DNA of 64,000 bases from Isoetes taiwanensis (taxonomy: Eukaryota; Streptophyta; Lycopodiopsida; Isoetales; Isoetaceae), in the NCBI GenBank assembly GCA_021234155.1, contig JAJEKV010000045.1:2373434-2437433 (forward strand). Reading direction: 5' to 3'. The notes below the pieces were generated by a model. It ran no database searches, was not told the origin of the DNA, and saw nothing but the letters and a program-made list of their open reading frames with translations. Position numbers and translations under genes: made by a program. How positions within the stretch are numbered: position 1 is the stretch's first letter; the number at the start of each line of letters is the position of its first letter. Of this stretch, positions 1 to 28,967 are shown piece after piece.

Positions 1-1386
1 TTGTTGTGCTTCGTTCCGGTTACATCATTGCTGATGGAACTTTCCTTGTGGGCGTAGCAGTAAATATTTATTATATCACGAGATGATGTGGTTATCCTAT
101 CGTTCAATTGCTGAGGAATGGAGTGCCATTTTAGGCATACTTATCACAATTGTGTTGAGGGATCACGGTGGTACAAGCAAAGAAACCAAGATAATTGTTT
201 TTAGTTACTTTTAATAAGGTGGACCATCTCAACTTTTATTATCGAAAGAAACAAATAGAAATTGTGAATACATATAAGTATCTGGGGAGTGGAGGTTGAT
301 AAGAGCCCCGAGTTGGAATGAAGCCGAGCACTGAAATTGAATCATTGAAAGCCTTATATTATACGCGCCAAGTATTAAAAGGCGAATGTGGAGATTCTGA
401 CATAAAGAGGAGATGCTCCTATAAAATTGCTTCAAAGCGGTGCCCATGGATGTAGTATACAGGGGCCCAGGGGCTAGCGGTACGACACATGGAAGAAAAT
501 AGAAAAAGTTAAAAAGTTTCTAAGATTTGAATTGAGGTTGGTTAAAAGCACAAGCAAAAGTATGACATACTCGTGGAATGTGGATTGATGCTTACAACTA
601 GGCGGAAGTTTTATCTGAGTACTTTAAGTATCTTTACTCAAGTCACAGTTTAGAAATAGCTAATGATAGCTTTCATGATTAGCTCTGGAAGAAACAAAAG
701 ATAAAGCTGGTATCTGCGACATTTGGAAGCATGGATGGGAGAAATGGGGGTTAAACATGCAGATCTAAGGGGTGAGAATCATTACGACATTTAGAACATG
801 GGTATATGATCACACAATATTATTAGTAAGGTGGAGATCCCAAGTAAAATCATTTATATACCCGTATATTACTTTAACATGCAAGAGGAATGCAAGTACA
901 CAAAAATGGAAGGAGACAAAACAGAAACTAGATATGGAATTAGCGGAATCTTGACTTCCAAAACTATCGGCTTGGGGTGGAAGTTAATTGGAGTGGAATG
1001 ATATCCCTCATGAAATTCAGACCCAGCATGGAAAATATGGCAATTTGCGGTGGTTGAAGATGAACATCATGTGCTTATAGGTTGCCCCATCTTGCAGACA
1101 CATCACGAGGTAGTATGGCATTAATGTAATCACTTTAGTAAGATTTTTAGTCTACGGGCGGCAATCTGAGCCAAATTTATAAGGGGGATTACGGATAGGA
1201 GGAGAACATGTTTTAAATGTTTAAAATAAAACTATCACTATATAAGTGTGAAGAGGATGGAATCCCTTGCATTCATGTCGAGGATTTTATAATTTTGAAT
1301 GTAGCCATTGAGCGTCTCATAGACACGGTGGTCTGCGGTGACAATAAACATTTCATTTCATTTCATTCTCTCTCTCTCTCTCTCTC
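1..1386 (+). mobile_element. (CT)n-tailed LINE, copy A (3' part, decayed)
   Basis: This is the 3' portion of a degenerate non-LTR retrotransposon whose start lies before the window. At about 1027-1105 the plus strand still reads like the C-terminal zinc-knuckle region of this LINE group: a VVEDE block, then HHVLIGCP. It matches the same block in copy G (27,660-27,730). Both leading cysteine codons now read as tryptophan. The element ends with the family hairpin at 1313-1340 and a short (CT)10 run to 1386. No frame is open for any useful length. It is inactive. Confidence 0.6.
1313..1386 (+). repeat. Copy A 3' hairpin and short (CT)n tail
   Basis: The outer arm CGTCT starts at 1313. The inner arms AGAC (1321-1324) and GTCT (1331-1334) pair perfectly. 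The outer right arm near 1336-1340 is degenerate. A CATTTCATTT-type spacer follows, then (CT)10 at 1367-1386. The layout is the same as in copies E and G. Confidence 0.6.
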
Positions 1387-17823
<16,437 letters not shown>

Positions 17824-18528
17824 GAAGGAAAAGGGGAAAATGCAAGGGCCTAAAATCTTTATTTCTTTGTCTTTTACCTAGTAGTTTAAACTACTTTCTT
17901 GGCAATTTTTTTTGAAAAACTCTCGATCCCATCTGATTGACTCGAATTCCTTTGGATCGTGAGCTAGCCTTGTAGAGGCTAGCATTCCTTTGTGATTAGA
18001 ATGCAAAGATCTACTTATGGATACCAAAATTTTTGCAATTCTGAAACAGGAAGGCAGATTATCTTGTGGTTTTCTGTTTGGTCTATCCTCTGATCTCTGG
18101 AATTCTCTCATTATCAGGGGTCTTTTTCCTCATCAAAATTTCCAATTTGAATGCTCTTTTGTTCCGGGATGTGAAGAATTTGAGATACAAATTATTGATT
18201 CTTGGCTGGAGGAATTCATTGGTACCAAAAACATTGAGGCTTCAGCAATTATTCGAGCATACTCTGAGCAGTTGGACACAAAGATCACAATCAAATTGTT
18301 TTCGGAAACAGAATTGGGAGATTTCTCATCAAATTAGAGAAATAGCTTGTGATCATAAAATCTTTTCTAGCAATGATGGCTTTGAGGGGTTTTCTCACTC
18401 ATCTCTTTAATAGATAGGCGTTTTGTGTCTCTTTCATATCACTTTCTGTTCCACTTTCCCTCTTTTCTTCATAATTTCCTTTCTCTGCGTTATTTCTCCC
18501 CTTTGTTGCTTTCTCCTGAGCCTTTTCA

Positions 18529-21076
18529 ATGGAAAATAAAAATTCTATTAGCCCTAAATTTCTTCATCTGCTCCACTCTTTCTCAGCTCTGTCGCCTGAG
18601 GACCGGTCTGTCACTCTCCACAAGTTAAGCTCATTTCACAAAAATCCCAATGATTTCATACTCTTTAGCAATTTCGCTAACTCTGCAGGTGAAATTCAGG
18701 CAATGGATCCAAAGACTTATAAAACTCTAGTCTGGGATAACTTCTCAAAAGATCCAGACATGTGGGGTCGTGTTCCATTACTGGATCCGGTCTCACAAGT
18801 ACCTCTGCCATATGGAGTTCCAAAACCTAATGCAGAAATCCAGCCTGATGACACCTATGATGCTGCCTTAAAGGAGCTTCGACCGATAGAGGGAAGCAAG
18901 CAAAAACTGTACCATGGTATTTCCCTTGATATCCCATCTGTTCATTCAAAAATGTCCACTCTTAGAGATTCAGCTGTTCTTATTAAAGTCACAAGATCTG
19001 GGATTCAACTTGACAAGTTATGGTCTTTTTGCCTCAATTTACAAAAAGGAGTTCTTATCAATGCCATGTACTGGTTGAACTTTCCATTCATTATGGTTGA
19101 ATGTGGCTCACAAAGAGCGCTAATTACTTTCTCAAACTTGGCTCCACGACCTTTGAATCAAATTACACGGCCTTTTTAAAATGGGACCCTAAATTAAACA
19201 GGGACATGGAAAATTTCGTGTAGCATCTACTACTTTGCAAGGTTTGAATCAATTTATTGGAATGAGGATTGCTTCAAACTTCTTTTCAATTCTATTGGGA
19301 ATTACATTTTGCCTTGAATACTCCACTTCGGGTCCCCAAGAGCCTTTGTTCAGCTAGACCTATCCAAAAATATCCCAACATCTATACCTTTCTTGGATGC
19401 CTTTGGCCAAAACTCCAATCTACTATTGAGATGGCTGGGTTTACCCCTCAATGCGAATTGCTCAAGAAGACACTTTTTTGGTACAGAGATTGTATCTCGA
19501 TCACACAAATCTGAGGGCTTTTCGGCATCAACATAATATCGAGAAAATGCTGCCTCATGACAAGGGAAACAATTTTATTGGGAACAATTCTAAGGTTGCA
19601 CCCAAGTCTGACAAGTCAGGAAATTCTACAATGACCAACCTTGAAGTCAAGTCCAGTCAAGGTCATCATTGGACTAGAGTCAATGGCAGTGTAAGAAGAA
19701 TCAGGAATAATCAAATGAAGAAATCAGAGGGTGCAAATTTCCACATACACCATTCCAATAAATTCTTACCTCATCAGAATTCAATCTTTGACTATGCATC
19801 TCACTCAGGTATCAAAGTGTTGCAGAATTTTGAAAGAAATAAAGATAAGGGAAAGGCACCTATGCAGGTCAATGAGTCAAATACAGAGAAATTGCATAAC
19901 ATGTTAAATCAGGTGATGGATTCCCATAACTTCTCGGACCATTTGGCTCACTCTAAAGTAAAAGGTGTTCCATTAATTAATAAAAGCCATACACTCCAGC
20001 AGCCAGCCATTCTAAAGGGACTGAAAATTTGTGACCAAATTCTAGCAGATAAGTATTCAGTTGCCTCAAAGGTTAAATCTAAGGAGACATTACAATCTTC
20101 AAGGAAAGTCCTACAGGAAGTCCCAGCAAATCTGCTTAATTGCAGATCTGAAGATAATGGTCAACCTAAGGGCATATGTCTGTCTTCTACAACAACTACA
20201 AATCATGCAGCTGCCTCAAACCTACCACCATCAAGTCAACCCTCAGATGAGATCAACTTTGTCATACAACCTTCTCTTGGGTTGAACATTCAAATGCTAA
20301 TGAGGACTCCATCATTGACAAGGTTCCTTTGCTTTCGAACAAATTTCGGTACTTGCTAGCTTAAATATTGATCAAGAATTAGATAATTTATTGAGTAATA
20401 AAAGCGGATAAAAACATGCCGAGGAAGATGTTCATCTTCCCCCCCTTCCCCTCAAGAAAGCTGCCACTACCATTATTCAGCCATCTATTGTTCCCCTAAT
20501 TGATTTATCCAAGATGTCCCCTCAAAACCTTGTTGCTCATCATCAATTTCAAAGGAAATTGAGGACCGGTTAACACAAGTGCGCAAGATGGTTTATTGGC
20601 TTCTAACGGCGAGGGAAATGTGGTCTGATCATGAGGTAGTGCAAGATACAGCTGCAGAGGTTGATGTTGTTCAGGAAACACCTGCTCAAAGCATGGATAC
20701 AGATTCAGGAATTTTCAAAGACTCTCACTGCTCGGATACTCAAATCCTGGAAACTCCAAATGAATGCAGCAAATATGACACCTCAGAGAGGAAAGTTCCC
20801 CTTTTCCTTAACTTAAATGACATAGATCCTAAGGAGGATAATTTAAATTTATTTGAGTTTATTCACGGGGTTGCTCAGGATAATGATAATGAAAGTGATA
20901 AGGAAAATTGGGGAAATGAGAGTTTTCTGTCTTCTAATCCTGTTATCAAAAAGTCTAAGGGTGCTCTTAAAATTAAAAAGAAGAAGAAAGCCTCTGTCAA
21001 ACCAAATATCTTATCTTATCTGCACAAAACACCAGCTGAGAATAGAAGCAAAAAGAACAGGAAATTCAGGTAATAA
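18529..21076 (+). pseudogene. L1 ORF1 (nucleic-acid-binding protein), broken
   Basis: This is the ORF1 protein of the nested L1, expected to bind element RNA. The first block (18,529-19,179, 216 aa) starts MENKNSISPKF. Near its end it has a DSAVLIKVTR...PFIMVECGSQRALITF pattern that resembles the DUF4283-type fold of plant L1 ORF1, though similarity is weak. Open blocks continue at 19,451-20,359 (polar, Ser/Asn/Lys-rich) and 20,579-21,073 (acidic, then a Lys-rich KIKKKKK tail). Stops and frameshifts near 19,180, 19,450 and 20,360 separate them. I see no CCHC knuckle. The start at 18,529 follows a long AT/CT-rich 5' UTR. Confidence 0.6.
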
Positions 21077-21115
21077 AGGCAAACTTCTAGTTACCTTCCT
21101 AGGTTCTGGTTTCTA

Positions 21116-24100
21116 ATGAAAATAATTACCTGGAATGTTAGGGGGGCTAAAGGCCCAATTAAGAGAAGAAGAATTATCTCTCAGCTCAGACAATATAAAG
21201 CTGATATAATTTTACTTCAAGAAACCAAGCTCCCTAAATTTGAAAGCTCCAGCCGATCTGAGTGGATTTATCCAGGTTCTTCTTCTATTTGGATTGAGGC
21301 TACTGGAACTAGTGGAGGTTTGATTACAATTTGGAAAGCTTTGACTCATGTCTCTTATTTCAATAGTCCTAGTAAATGTTGGCAGGCAGTGATTTTCTCT
21401 ATTAATAACTCTAGCTTTGGTATCATTAATGTCTATGCTCGCTCCCACCAATCCCAAAGATAGAGAAGTTATCTGGCCTGACATTAACACTTGGATCTCT
21501 TCTCAACCTCAAATGGACTGGGTTATTTCTGGGGACTTCAACAACACTCCAAACTGGAATATGAAATTAGGAAATAGAATTAATATGTCAACTATTGAGA
21601 GAGAAAATTGGAACACCTTTATTTCTGATGCCAACCTGATCTATGTTCCATCTTCAACTGCAAATTACACCTGGTCTAACAAACAAAAGAACTCTGATAG
21701 AGTCTACTGTGCACTCGACAGGTTCTATGTTTCCAACTCTGAAACCTCTTTTTGGGATAATTGCTATGTGGTCAGTGATGAGGCTACCTCCATCTCTGAT
21801 CACCAACCTCAATTCCTTCACACAAGCCACCTTCTGAATCTTCCAAGGGAGGGGAATGTTCCCTTTAAATTTAATTGTTCTCTTTTGCAAAATGAGCATT
21901 TTTGCCATGATTTCAAGATCTACTTTAATTCTCTGCATAATGGCCAGAACATTGACACTTCTGCTAATGGCACTGCTAATGGTTCCCAAACTATGAAATG
22001 TTTCTACTCGAAGATAAAGCAAATTAAATCTTGGATAAAAAATTGGTCCAAATCCAATTACAATGAGAGGTCTAGACAGAAAGACAATCTTTACAGTCAA
22101 ATGAGAGATCTTAGATCTCAGCTTCAAAGGGATCCTCACAATATTAATCTTCAAGTTGGGGAGGAGATCTTAGAAAATAAAATTAAATCAATTGAGGAGA
22201 TTGAAGCAAAGAGTTATGCCATCAAATGCAAGATCAAGTACAATAAGGAGATGGACTGTGGTAGTTCTAAATTCTTTTACAGAACTGCTAGAAATAGATT
22301 GCTCAATAATTCCATTATTCAAGTCCAATCTGAGAATGGTACTAATATTGAAACCCCTTCAGAGATCAAGAAATTCTTTCATGATCAATATGCTGCCTTA
22401 TTCAAAGAGAGTGACACTAATGCTCAAGATCTTTCCAAAAGGAATGCTTTTCTCACTCAAATTTCTCAGATCATTCCTAATAATGACAGTACCAATTCCT
22501 CTTATAAATTGTGTGCCAAGATTATTGCTAACAGAGTGAAACCTTTCCTTCAAAAATGCATTGATATCAAGCAATCTGCTTTCTTACCCAATAGATTCAT
22601 CCTGGACAACTACATTGTGGCCATGGAGGGTTTGCATTGGAATAGAATATCTTCTCAGAATTGTGTTCTCCTAAAGTTAGATTTTAAGAGAGCCTTCGAC
22701 TCTGTTAACTGGGACTTCTTAGAATTTGCTTTGAAAAGGATTGGTTTCCATCATAAAATCATCTCCTTGATATTTGGTCTTAACTCCATGGCAAATTCTG
22801 CAGTATTGATCAATGGCTCCCCTTCCACTTTCTTCAAATTAGCTCGAGGTGTCAGACAAGGTTGCCCCCTAGCTCCCTATTTATTCCTAGTTGTGGCTGA
22901 AATGCTTACTAAGGCATCAAAACAATGGATTTATTAAGGGCCTTGATCTTCTAGAAAATAATGGCAGCCTCATTATCTCTCAGTATGCAGATGATACTTT
23001 TGCTTTCCTAGACTCTAATTCTGAGAACATTACAAAATTCCTGAATATTAATGATTCCTTCTCTTCTGCCTCTGGAATTTATCTGAACATTGGAAAAAGC
23101 ATTATTATTGGTGACTCTCCCCATGATAATCTATGTGGCATTAAAATTCTAGATGCTATGCAAGCAACCAAGCTTTTAGGCATGCCTTTATCTTTCAATC
23201 CTAGTATTAAAGGTCTCTGGGTCCCTATCATTCAGAGAATTAGGAAGAAACTAAATTTCTTCAGAAACACTCTATCTCTGGCTGGAAGAACCTTAATTGC
23301 AAACTCTGTTTTGTCAGCTTCCCATATTTACTTCTCCTCTGCTCTGGTGGCACCTAAATGTATTTACAATGAGATTGAGAAGACCATTAGAAATTTCATT
23401 TGGAAAGGCTCACATTCAGTCAATTGGGACACTGTCACTCGAGCCAAAAAATATGGTGGCCTTGGTTGTAAAGACTTATATCTTCAAGCATGTGCATTGG
23501 CTGGAAAATTTATTTGGAGAACTCTAGAGGGAAACAATTCTGTAGCTTCAATTTTCATCAGATACTGGCTGAATTGCTCTTATCCTGATGGACATCCCTC
23601 AATAAAGCATTCCCTGCCTGAGTCTGCTTTCTGCATTTTACATCCAGGTACCAACACATCTCCTCTTATGCAAAACATGATTAGAGCTTGGAATGTTGTC
23701 CATAAATGCTTTGATGAGCCTAGTGTGGAAGATCAGCATATGAACTCTTCTCTGGGTCTGCTGGCTTCAAAGACAGCAATGGGAATACTCTGGCTTTGAG
23801 ACATCCCAAAATCTATAAAAAATGGCTTCATCATAGCATCACACATGTCAAGAATTTATATTCTAATGGGCATCTCATTTCATGGACCAATTTGAGGAGA
23901 CTAATTCATGGCACTTCCAGTGATAAATCTGTCTACTTTCATTTCAGAAATATCCTCAGCAATAATCTTAATTTAGCTGAAAGTGGCACTGGTCTGCTGT
24001 GGAAAATAAATGGGATCAACAAGTATAAAGTTAGCAAAGTCTATGCTCGACTGAATCACAAGATAACTCATGTAAAACCCAGGACAAAGTGGTCTTTAAC

Positions 24101-24497
24101 AGAAGATGAATGCCATAGTTTATTTAATAACACATGGAATTCCTATTGTCCTCCTAAAGTAAATTACTTTGTCTGGTTGATTGCTCAAAAAAGTCTCCCA
24201 AATCTTGTGTCCTTGTCTAAGAGAAATTCTGCTATTAGGCCTACATGTCTTTCCAATTGCTCCAGTGATGAAACCATGCAGCATATTTTTGAATGTCCTA
24301 AGCTTCTTCATTTTTGGTCTTGGTTCTACAGTAAATTTGGCAACCATTTCTGTGTGCATAATCAATTTAACTTACTAAAATGCATTCAGAATAATGATGC
24401 CTTCAAGAACACTATCATGTTTACTGCTCTATGGAACATTTGGAAAGCAAGGAATAGGATTGTGCATGGCCATAAAATTTCTCTACATTCGGATTAA
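21116..24497 (+). pseudogene. L1 ORF2 (APE endonuclease-reverse transcriptase), broken
   Basis: This is the replication protein of the nested L1. The APE endonuclease shows MKIITWNVRGAKG at the start, LLQETK, GDFNN near 21,534 and an SDH motif near 21,796. The reverse transcriptase shows motif A at about 22,678-22,712 (LDFKRAFDSVNWDFL), motif B near 22,845-22,885 (RGVRQGCPLAPYLF) and motif C near 22,981-23,005 (SQYADDTFAF). A C-terminal zinc-finger-like block (SSDETMQHIFECPKLLHFW) lies at about 24,262-24,318. Frame changes near 21,440, 22,920 and 23,797 break it. Around 22,480-22,500 the protein jumps from the linker into ...AKIIANRVKPF, so about 100 residues are deleted. It is inactive. Confidence 0.88.
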
Positions 24498-24598
24498 AAT
24501 GCATTTCCAACTGGATCTAGAAGCTTTTGTTACTGCTCACAAAAGTAAATTTGCAGATTCTTATGACAGGAAATGGGATGCAATTGGTAAATTTATAG

Positions 24599-25135
24599 GT
24601 GGCTTTAACATCTTTGTTTCAGACCTTCATGTTATTAATTCTAATGCCCCTTTTTCTGATGTCATTGATAGAGTATCTGGAATTTCTCAAGGGTGAAGGC
24701 AGGAGCAAATTTGACACAATGTTAAGCTATCATGAAGCTACCTTGTATTGCAACAACACAGGTGTCACAGATCTTGAGCCTCCAGGGCCTAATGCATCAG
24801 CAGATGAAGTGAAACTCTACCAGGTCAGAATTAACAGTAATGAAAGTACTTGGGCAAAGATATATTGTAGAGAGGTCGTACAGATGTACTGTATCTTCAA
24901 CTTCCTGTTCATGTACCACTATTCTTTGACTGATAGGCAGCTCAGCAAGGAATTATACTATTCTCATAAGATGTTGGCTGACTTGTATGGTACACTGCTA
25001 CTGCTGATGGGAAAAGAAGATATTCATTCCCTGCTGATGGAGAATGGATCAGAATTCAACAGTTACAAGTTTGGTACAGATAAAGGCTTCTACTGGGTCT
25101 ACAACTCCATATTTGACCAGATAATGCAGAAATGA
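24599..25135 (+). CDS. Unrecognised 178-codon frame in the L1 3' region
   Basis: An open frame lies downstream of the broken L1 ORF2. It overlaps another frame that continues past 24,497, so it may partly be the out-of-frame end of ORF2. The product is mixed hydrophobic and polar (…DLEPPGPNASADEVKLYQVRI…), ending in IFDQIMQK. I do not recognise a domain. It could be a sequence picked up by the L1 or a transduced 3' flank. There is no evidence that it is expressed. Confidence 0.25.
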   Translation: MALTSLFQTFMLLILMPLFLMSLIEYLEFLKGEGRSKFDTMLSYHEATLYCNNTGVTDLEPPGPNASADEVKLYQVRINSNESTWAKIYCREVVQMYCIFNFLFMYHYSLTDRQLSKELYYSHKMLADLYGTLLLLMGKEDIHSLLMENGSEFNSYKFGTDKGFYWVYNSIFDQIMQK

Positions 25136-25555
25136 GCTACCACAGCCAAAACAAACACTCCAAGCTTCACACTTTCACTTTCTCCTTTACATCCAAATTC
25201 CTGTTACACAGTCATCTGCTAATGCTCAATACTTTATCTAGTGCTTGTTTAACTTCATGCTCTAGCATTTTGCTTGGCTTTTTGTTCATGCAGGTTTATG
25301 GACTTTGCTCACAGCAGGGATTTGTGATTTTGCTCCACCATATAGGGCAAGATACTTCATATATTTACCTTGTTACTCAAACCTGGTGAAGCTGGTGCTA
25401 AGTTCTTTCACAAACTTGAAGATACATATTACTATTTCTCTTTATAAACTTGTTTAACTTTGTTTAACTTTGGTGGCTGATAATGTGGATTTTTCCCACA
25501 TGTCACAACATTGTATGGCTTTAATTAATTAATGGAAAAAACACCTCTTACTCTC

Positions 25556-25595
25556 AAAAAAAAAAAAAAAAAAAAAAAAAGAAGAAGAAGAGAAG
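25556..25595 (+). repeat. L1 poly(A) tail and right target-site duplication
   Basis: About 25 A residues (25,556-25,580) follow CTTACTCTC. Then come GAAG and the 11-mer AAGAAGAGAAG (25,585-25,595) that also precedes the element at 17,813. Copy G ORF1 sequence resumes directly after it. Confidence 0.8.
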
Positions 25596-26217
25596 CATTA
25601 GCGCAGCAGTCTCAAATGTTAAAAATCCTTCAAGGTATGAACGAGTCTCTGTTAACACTGAAACATGAGAACTCTGAGTTAAAACAGCAAGTAGCAAGCT
25701 TGACGGTGGCGCCGCTGAGCCAAAAGGACCTGAAAATGGGATAAGCAATCTTAACCATTTGCATGGTGAAACGAGCAATGAAGGTTTTCAAGAAGCAATA
25801 GATACACTGAACGATAAATTGGAGTAGCTAACTGATATGCATGAGCGGGAACTCAAGGCAAACAATCTCAGAATAGCCGGACTGCCTGAAGAAGATAATG
25901 AGAATACTATAGAAACTGTGCTACAATTTCTGGCAAATAAGATGCAAATACAAGTAGAGATATTGGATGCATACTGCATTGGGAAGAAAGGGGATGGAAC
26001 ACGGAATATATTGGTGAAATGTACAAGTAAAGAGGCTAAAGCGCGGATTATGCAGAAACGACCTCTCCTTAAAGGCCAATATATTTGGGTCAATGATGAT
26101 TTAACAAAAACTCAATTCCAACAGCGGAAAAATGATATCATGAGAATGAAGGAAGCTAGAGCAGCAGGAAAAAGGGCATACTGGAGAGGTGGAAAGGCGA
26201 TAGTAGAAGATGCATAG
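25596..26217 (+). pseudogene. Copy G ORF1, L1-ORF1p-like RNA-binding protein
   Basis: This is the ORF1 chaperone of the (CT)n LINE. A Gln/Lys/Glu-rich coiled coil (to about 25,743) is followed by a frame change. An internal TAG near 25,827 precedes HERELKANNLRIAGLPEE at 25,840. From there to the TAG at 26,215-26,217 the protein resembles the RRM and C-terminal domain of metazoan L1 ORF1p (family Transposase_22): R-x-N-N-L-R-I-x-G-L-P-E, acidic helix, AYCIGKK, RNILVKC, then KRAYWRGGKAIVEDA. Most angiosperm L1 ORF1 proteins instead carry a DUF4283 domain, like the nested L1 here. Domain assignment is by eye. Confidence 0.7.
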
Positions 26218-27950
26218 GGATGTGCGACCGCCAGGTTAGTATGTTGGAACATAAATACATTAAAACATAGCAAGGTATCTACTATGTTAGATTTATTAAC
26301 GGATGTAGATATTATTTTCTTTTTGGAAACCTGTGAACATGAGGAGAAAAGTCTCCCAGATATTTTTGGCTTTACACTGCTGCATTCTATTTGGAATGAT
26401 AGGGGTTGGAACTTAAAAGGGTCTGGTGGCATCGCTTGTTATGCTAGAAAGGAAATTGCACATGCAGTATCAGTGTTGAAACAAAAAGCATCAAAGCAGT
26501 ACATGTGGATTGAATTACCAGGAAGGAGGGGTAAAATATATGTAGCTGGATGTTACTTTCCTCCAAGGGATTCGCCGGTGTATAACAAAGGGGATCTAGA
26601 TAAAGACGACCCCTTTTTCTTTCATTTGGGGCAGGACATCTTGGCACTAAGCTTAACGGGTGAAGTGTTATTGCTAGGGGACTTTAACGGGCGCACAGGA
26701 AATCACCAAGCAGCGTTGGTTAGTTTGGATGGAGAAGCAGAGTGGCTGGAAATGTAGGACGATGATGAAATGAGGTTGTCTGGATGGGACAGAATATCGG
26801 ATGATAGTGTGAAATGGCCAACCCCACAAGGGCGTCATGTTTTGCATTTGTGCAGCGGATTTGAAATGGTAATTTTTAATGGAGCATCTAGATACCCTGG
26901 ATCTAGAAATGCACATGTAAAAATGCGAGTGTGGTCGATTATGTCATTGCTAAACCATCTTTTGCGGACCAAGTTGTTAGCTTGGTAATTGGAGATGAAA
27001 ATAAAAATTCAGACCATGTTCCTATTTTCATTGAAATTAATATACAAGGTCATTATAGGCAGCAGGATACACAAGTTAACAGTAAACGGATGTATTTAAA
27101 ATACAACAAAGCAGATGAATATAGCAAAATATGTGAACAGGAATGCGTATCTATTGCATGGCCAACTTCAATACAAGAGATGAGTGAGACATTGACCAGG
27201 CTGTTGATCCACTCGGCTGAAAAATGCTTCGTACCATATCGGCAACGGTTAGGTCTTCCTTGTAATGGCTGGTTTGACATGGAGTGTAAGCAGCAGAGGC
27301 TAAGATTCAAAACAACACAAGGGGCAGATAAGGCACATGAAAGAAAAGCATATATGAGGTTGATGAAGACTAAAAAGAGGGCATTCTTACATAACAAACA
27401 TAAGCAGGAATTAGAGATGCATAAAGAGGACATCGATAGCTGGGTTAAGGCGAATGTCAGATCTAAGTCATGGAATGTACCAGCTGTAAAGAAAGAGTAT
27501 TATAAGGCTCAGATGAATCCAGACCTTCAGGAAACACAATACCTCAGGCAACCCATATCAGTAAAATATCGGCAAGCGATCGCAAGAATAAGATTAAGCT
27601 CACACAGACTCGGTGTGGAGGGTGGGAGATGGGCAGACATTGCGCATGAGTTGAGGCATTGCAAAATCTGTGATGAGGGAGTGGTGGAGGATGAAGCACA
27701 CGTTCTGCTGTCATGCCGCGCCTACTCTGACATAAGAGCGAGATATGGAATTAGTGCCACTTCACTTCATGATTTTTTTCTGCATCCAGGTTCGAGTATG
27801 GGAGGGTGTATCGTGGACATCCTCAAACATAGAGAGGAAAGATTGAAACAACAAAAGGCAGAAGAGATAGAGATAGAGGAGCCCAGTGTGTTATTCTTAG
27901 AGGATGCACTGGATGATATATTCTATAACTTTGAATGTAATTTATGTAAA

Positions 27951-28641
<691 letters not shown>

Positions 28642-28967
28642 GGCCACATGCTAGCCAAATTACCCATCTCTCATCCTATATGATTCCTCTCAGAATTATA
28701 TGTATTTTTCTGGGAGGAGAGGAGAGAAGGCTATCTCTCGAGGTCTAACAGCATTCGTTAAGCCTCAAAATTTGGTTGCCCACTGGAGAACAAGTCCGTC
28801 GATCCATTCCGGTGGGGCAGATTTTTGTGGGATAATTCCCCTTCATATTTGAATCGGCTTCCAAAATGTGAAAGATTTCTTTCCATGTTCCTGCTGGTAG
28901 GTAAGCTTTGTGGGATATTTCATTGCTGAGTTTCTTGCATAGGGTTGCATTTGCCGACTGTTCTATC

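Larger units (their letters stand above)
17824..25584 (+). mobile_element. Plant L1-type LINE inserted into copy G
   Basis: This is a 7.76-kb non-LTR retrotransposon: 5' UTR (17,824-18,528), ORF1 (18,529-21,076), ORF2 with APE endonuclease, RT and zinc finger (21,116-24,497), a long 3' region, and a poly(A) run at 25,556-25,580. It is bounded by the 11-bp duplication at 17,813 and 25,585. ORF2 has three or more frameshifts and a deletion ahead of the RT core, so it cannot move. It is far better preserved than copies A-F, so it is a later arrival. Its poly(A) tail contrasts with the (CT)n tails around it and marks a different LINE lineage. Confidence 0.88.
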
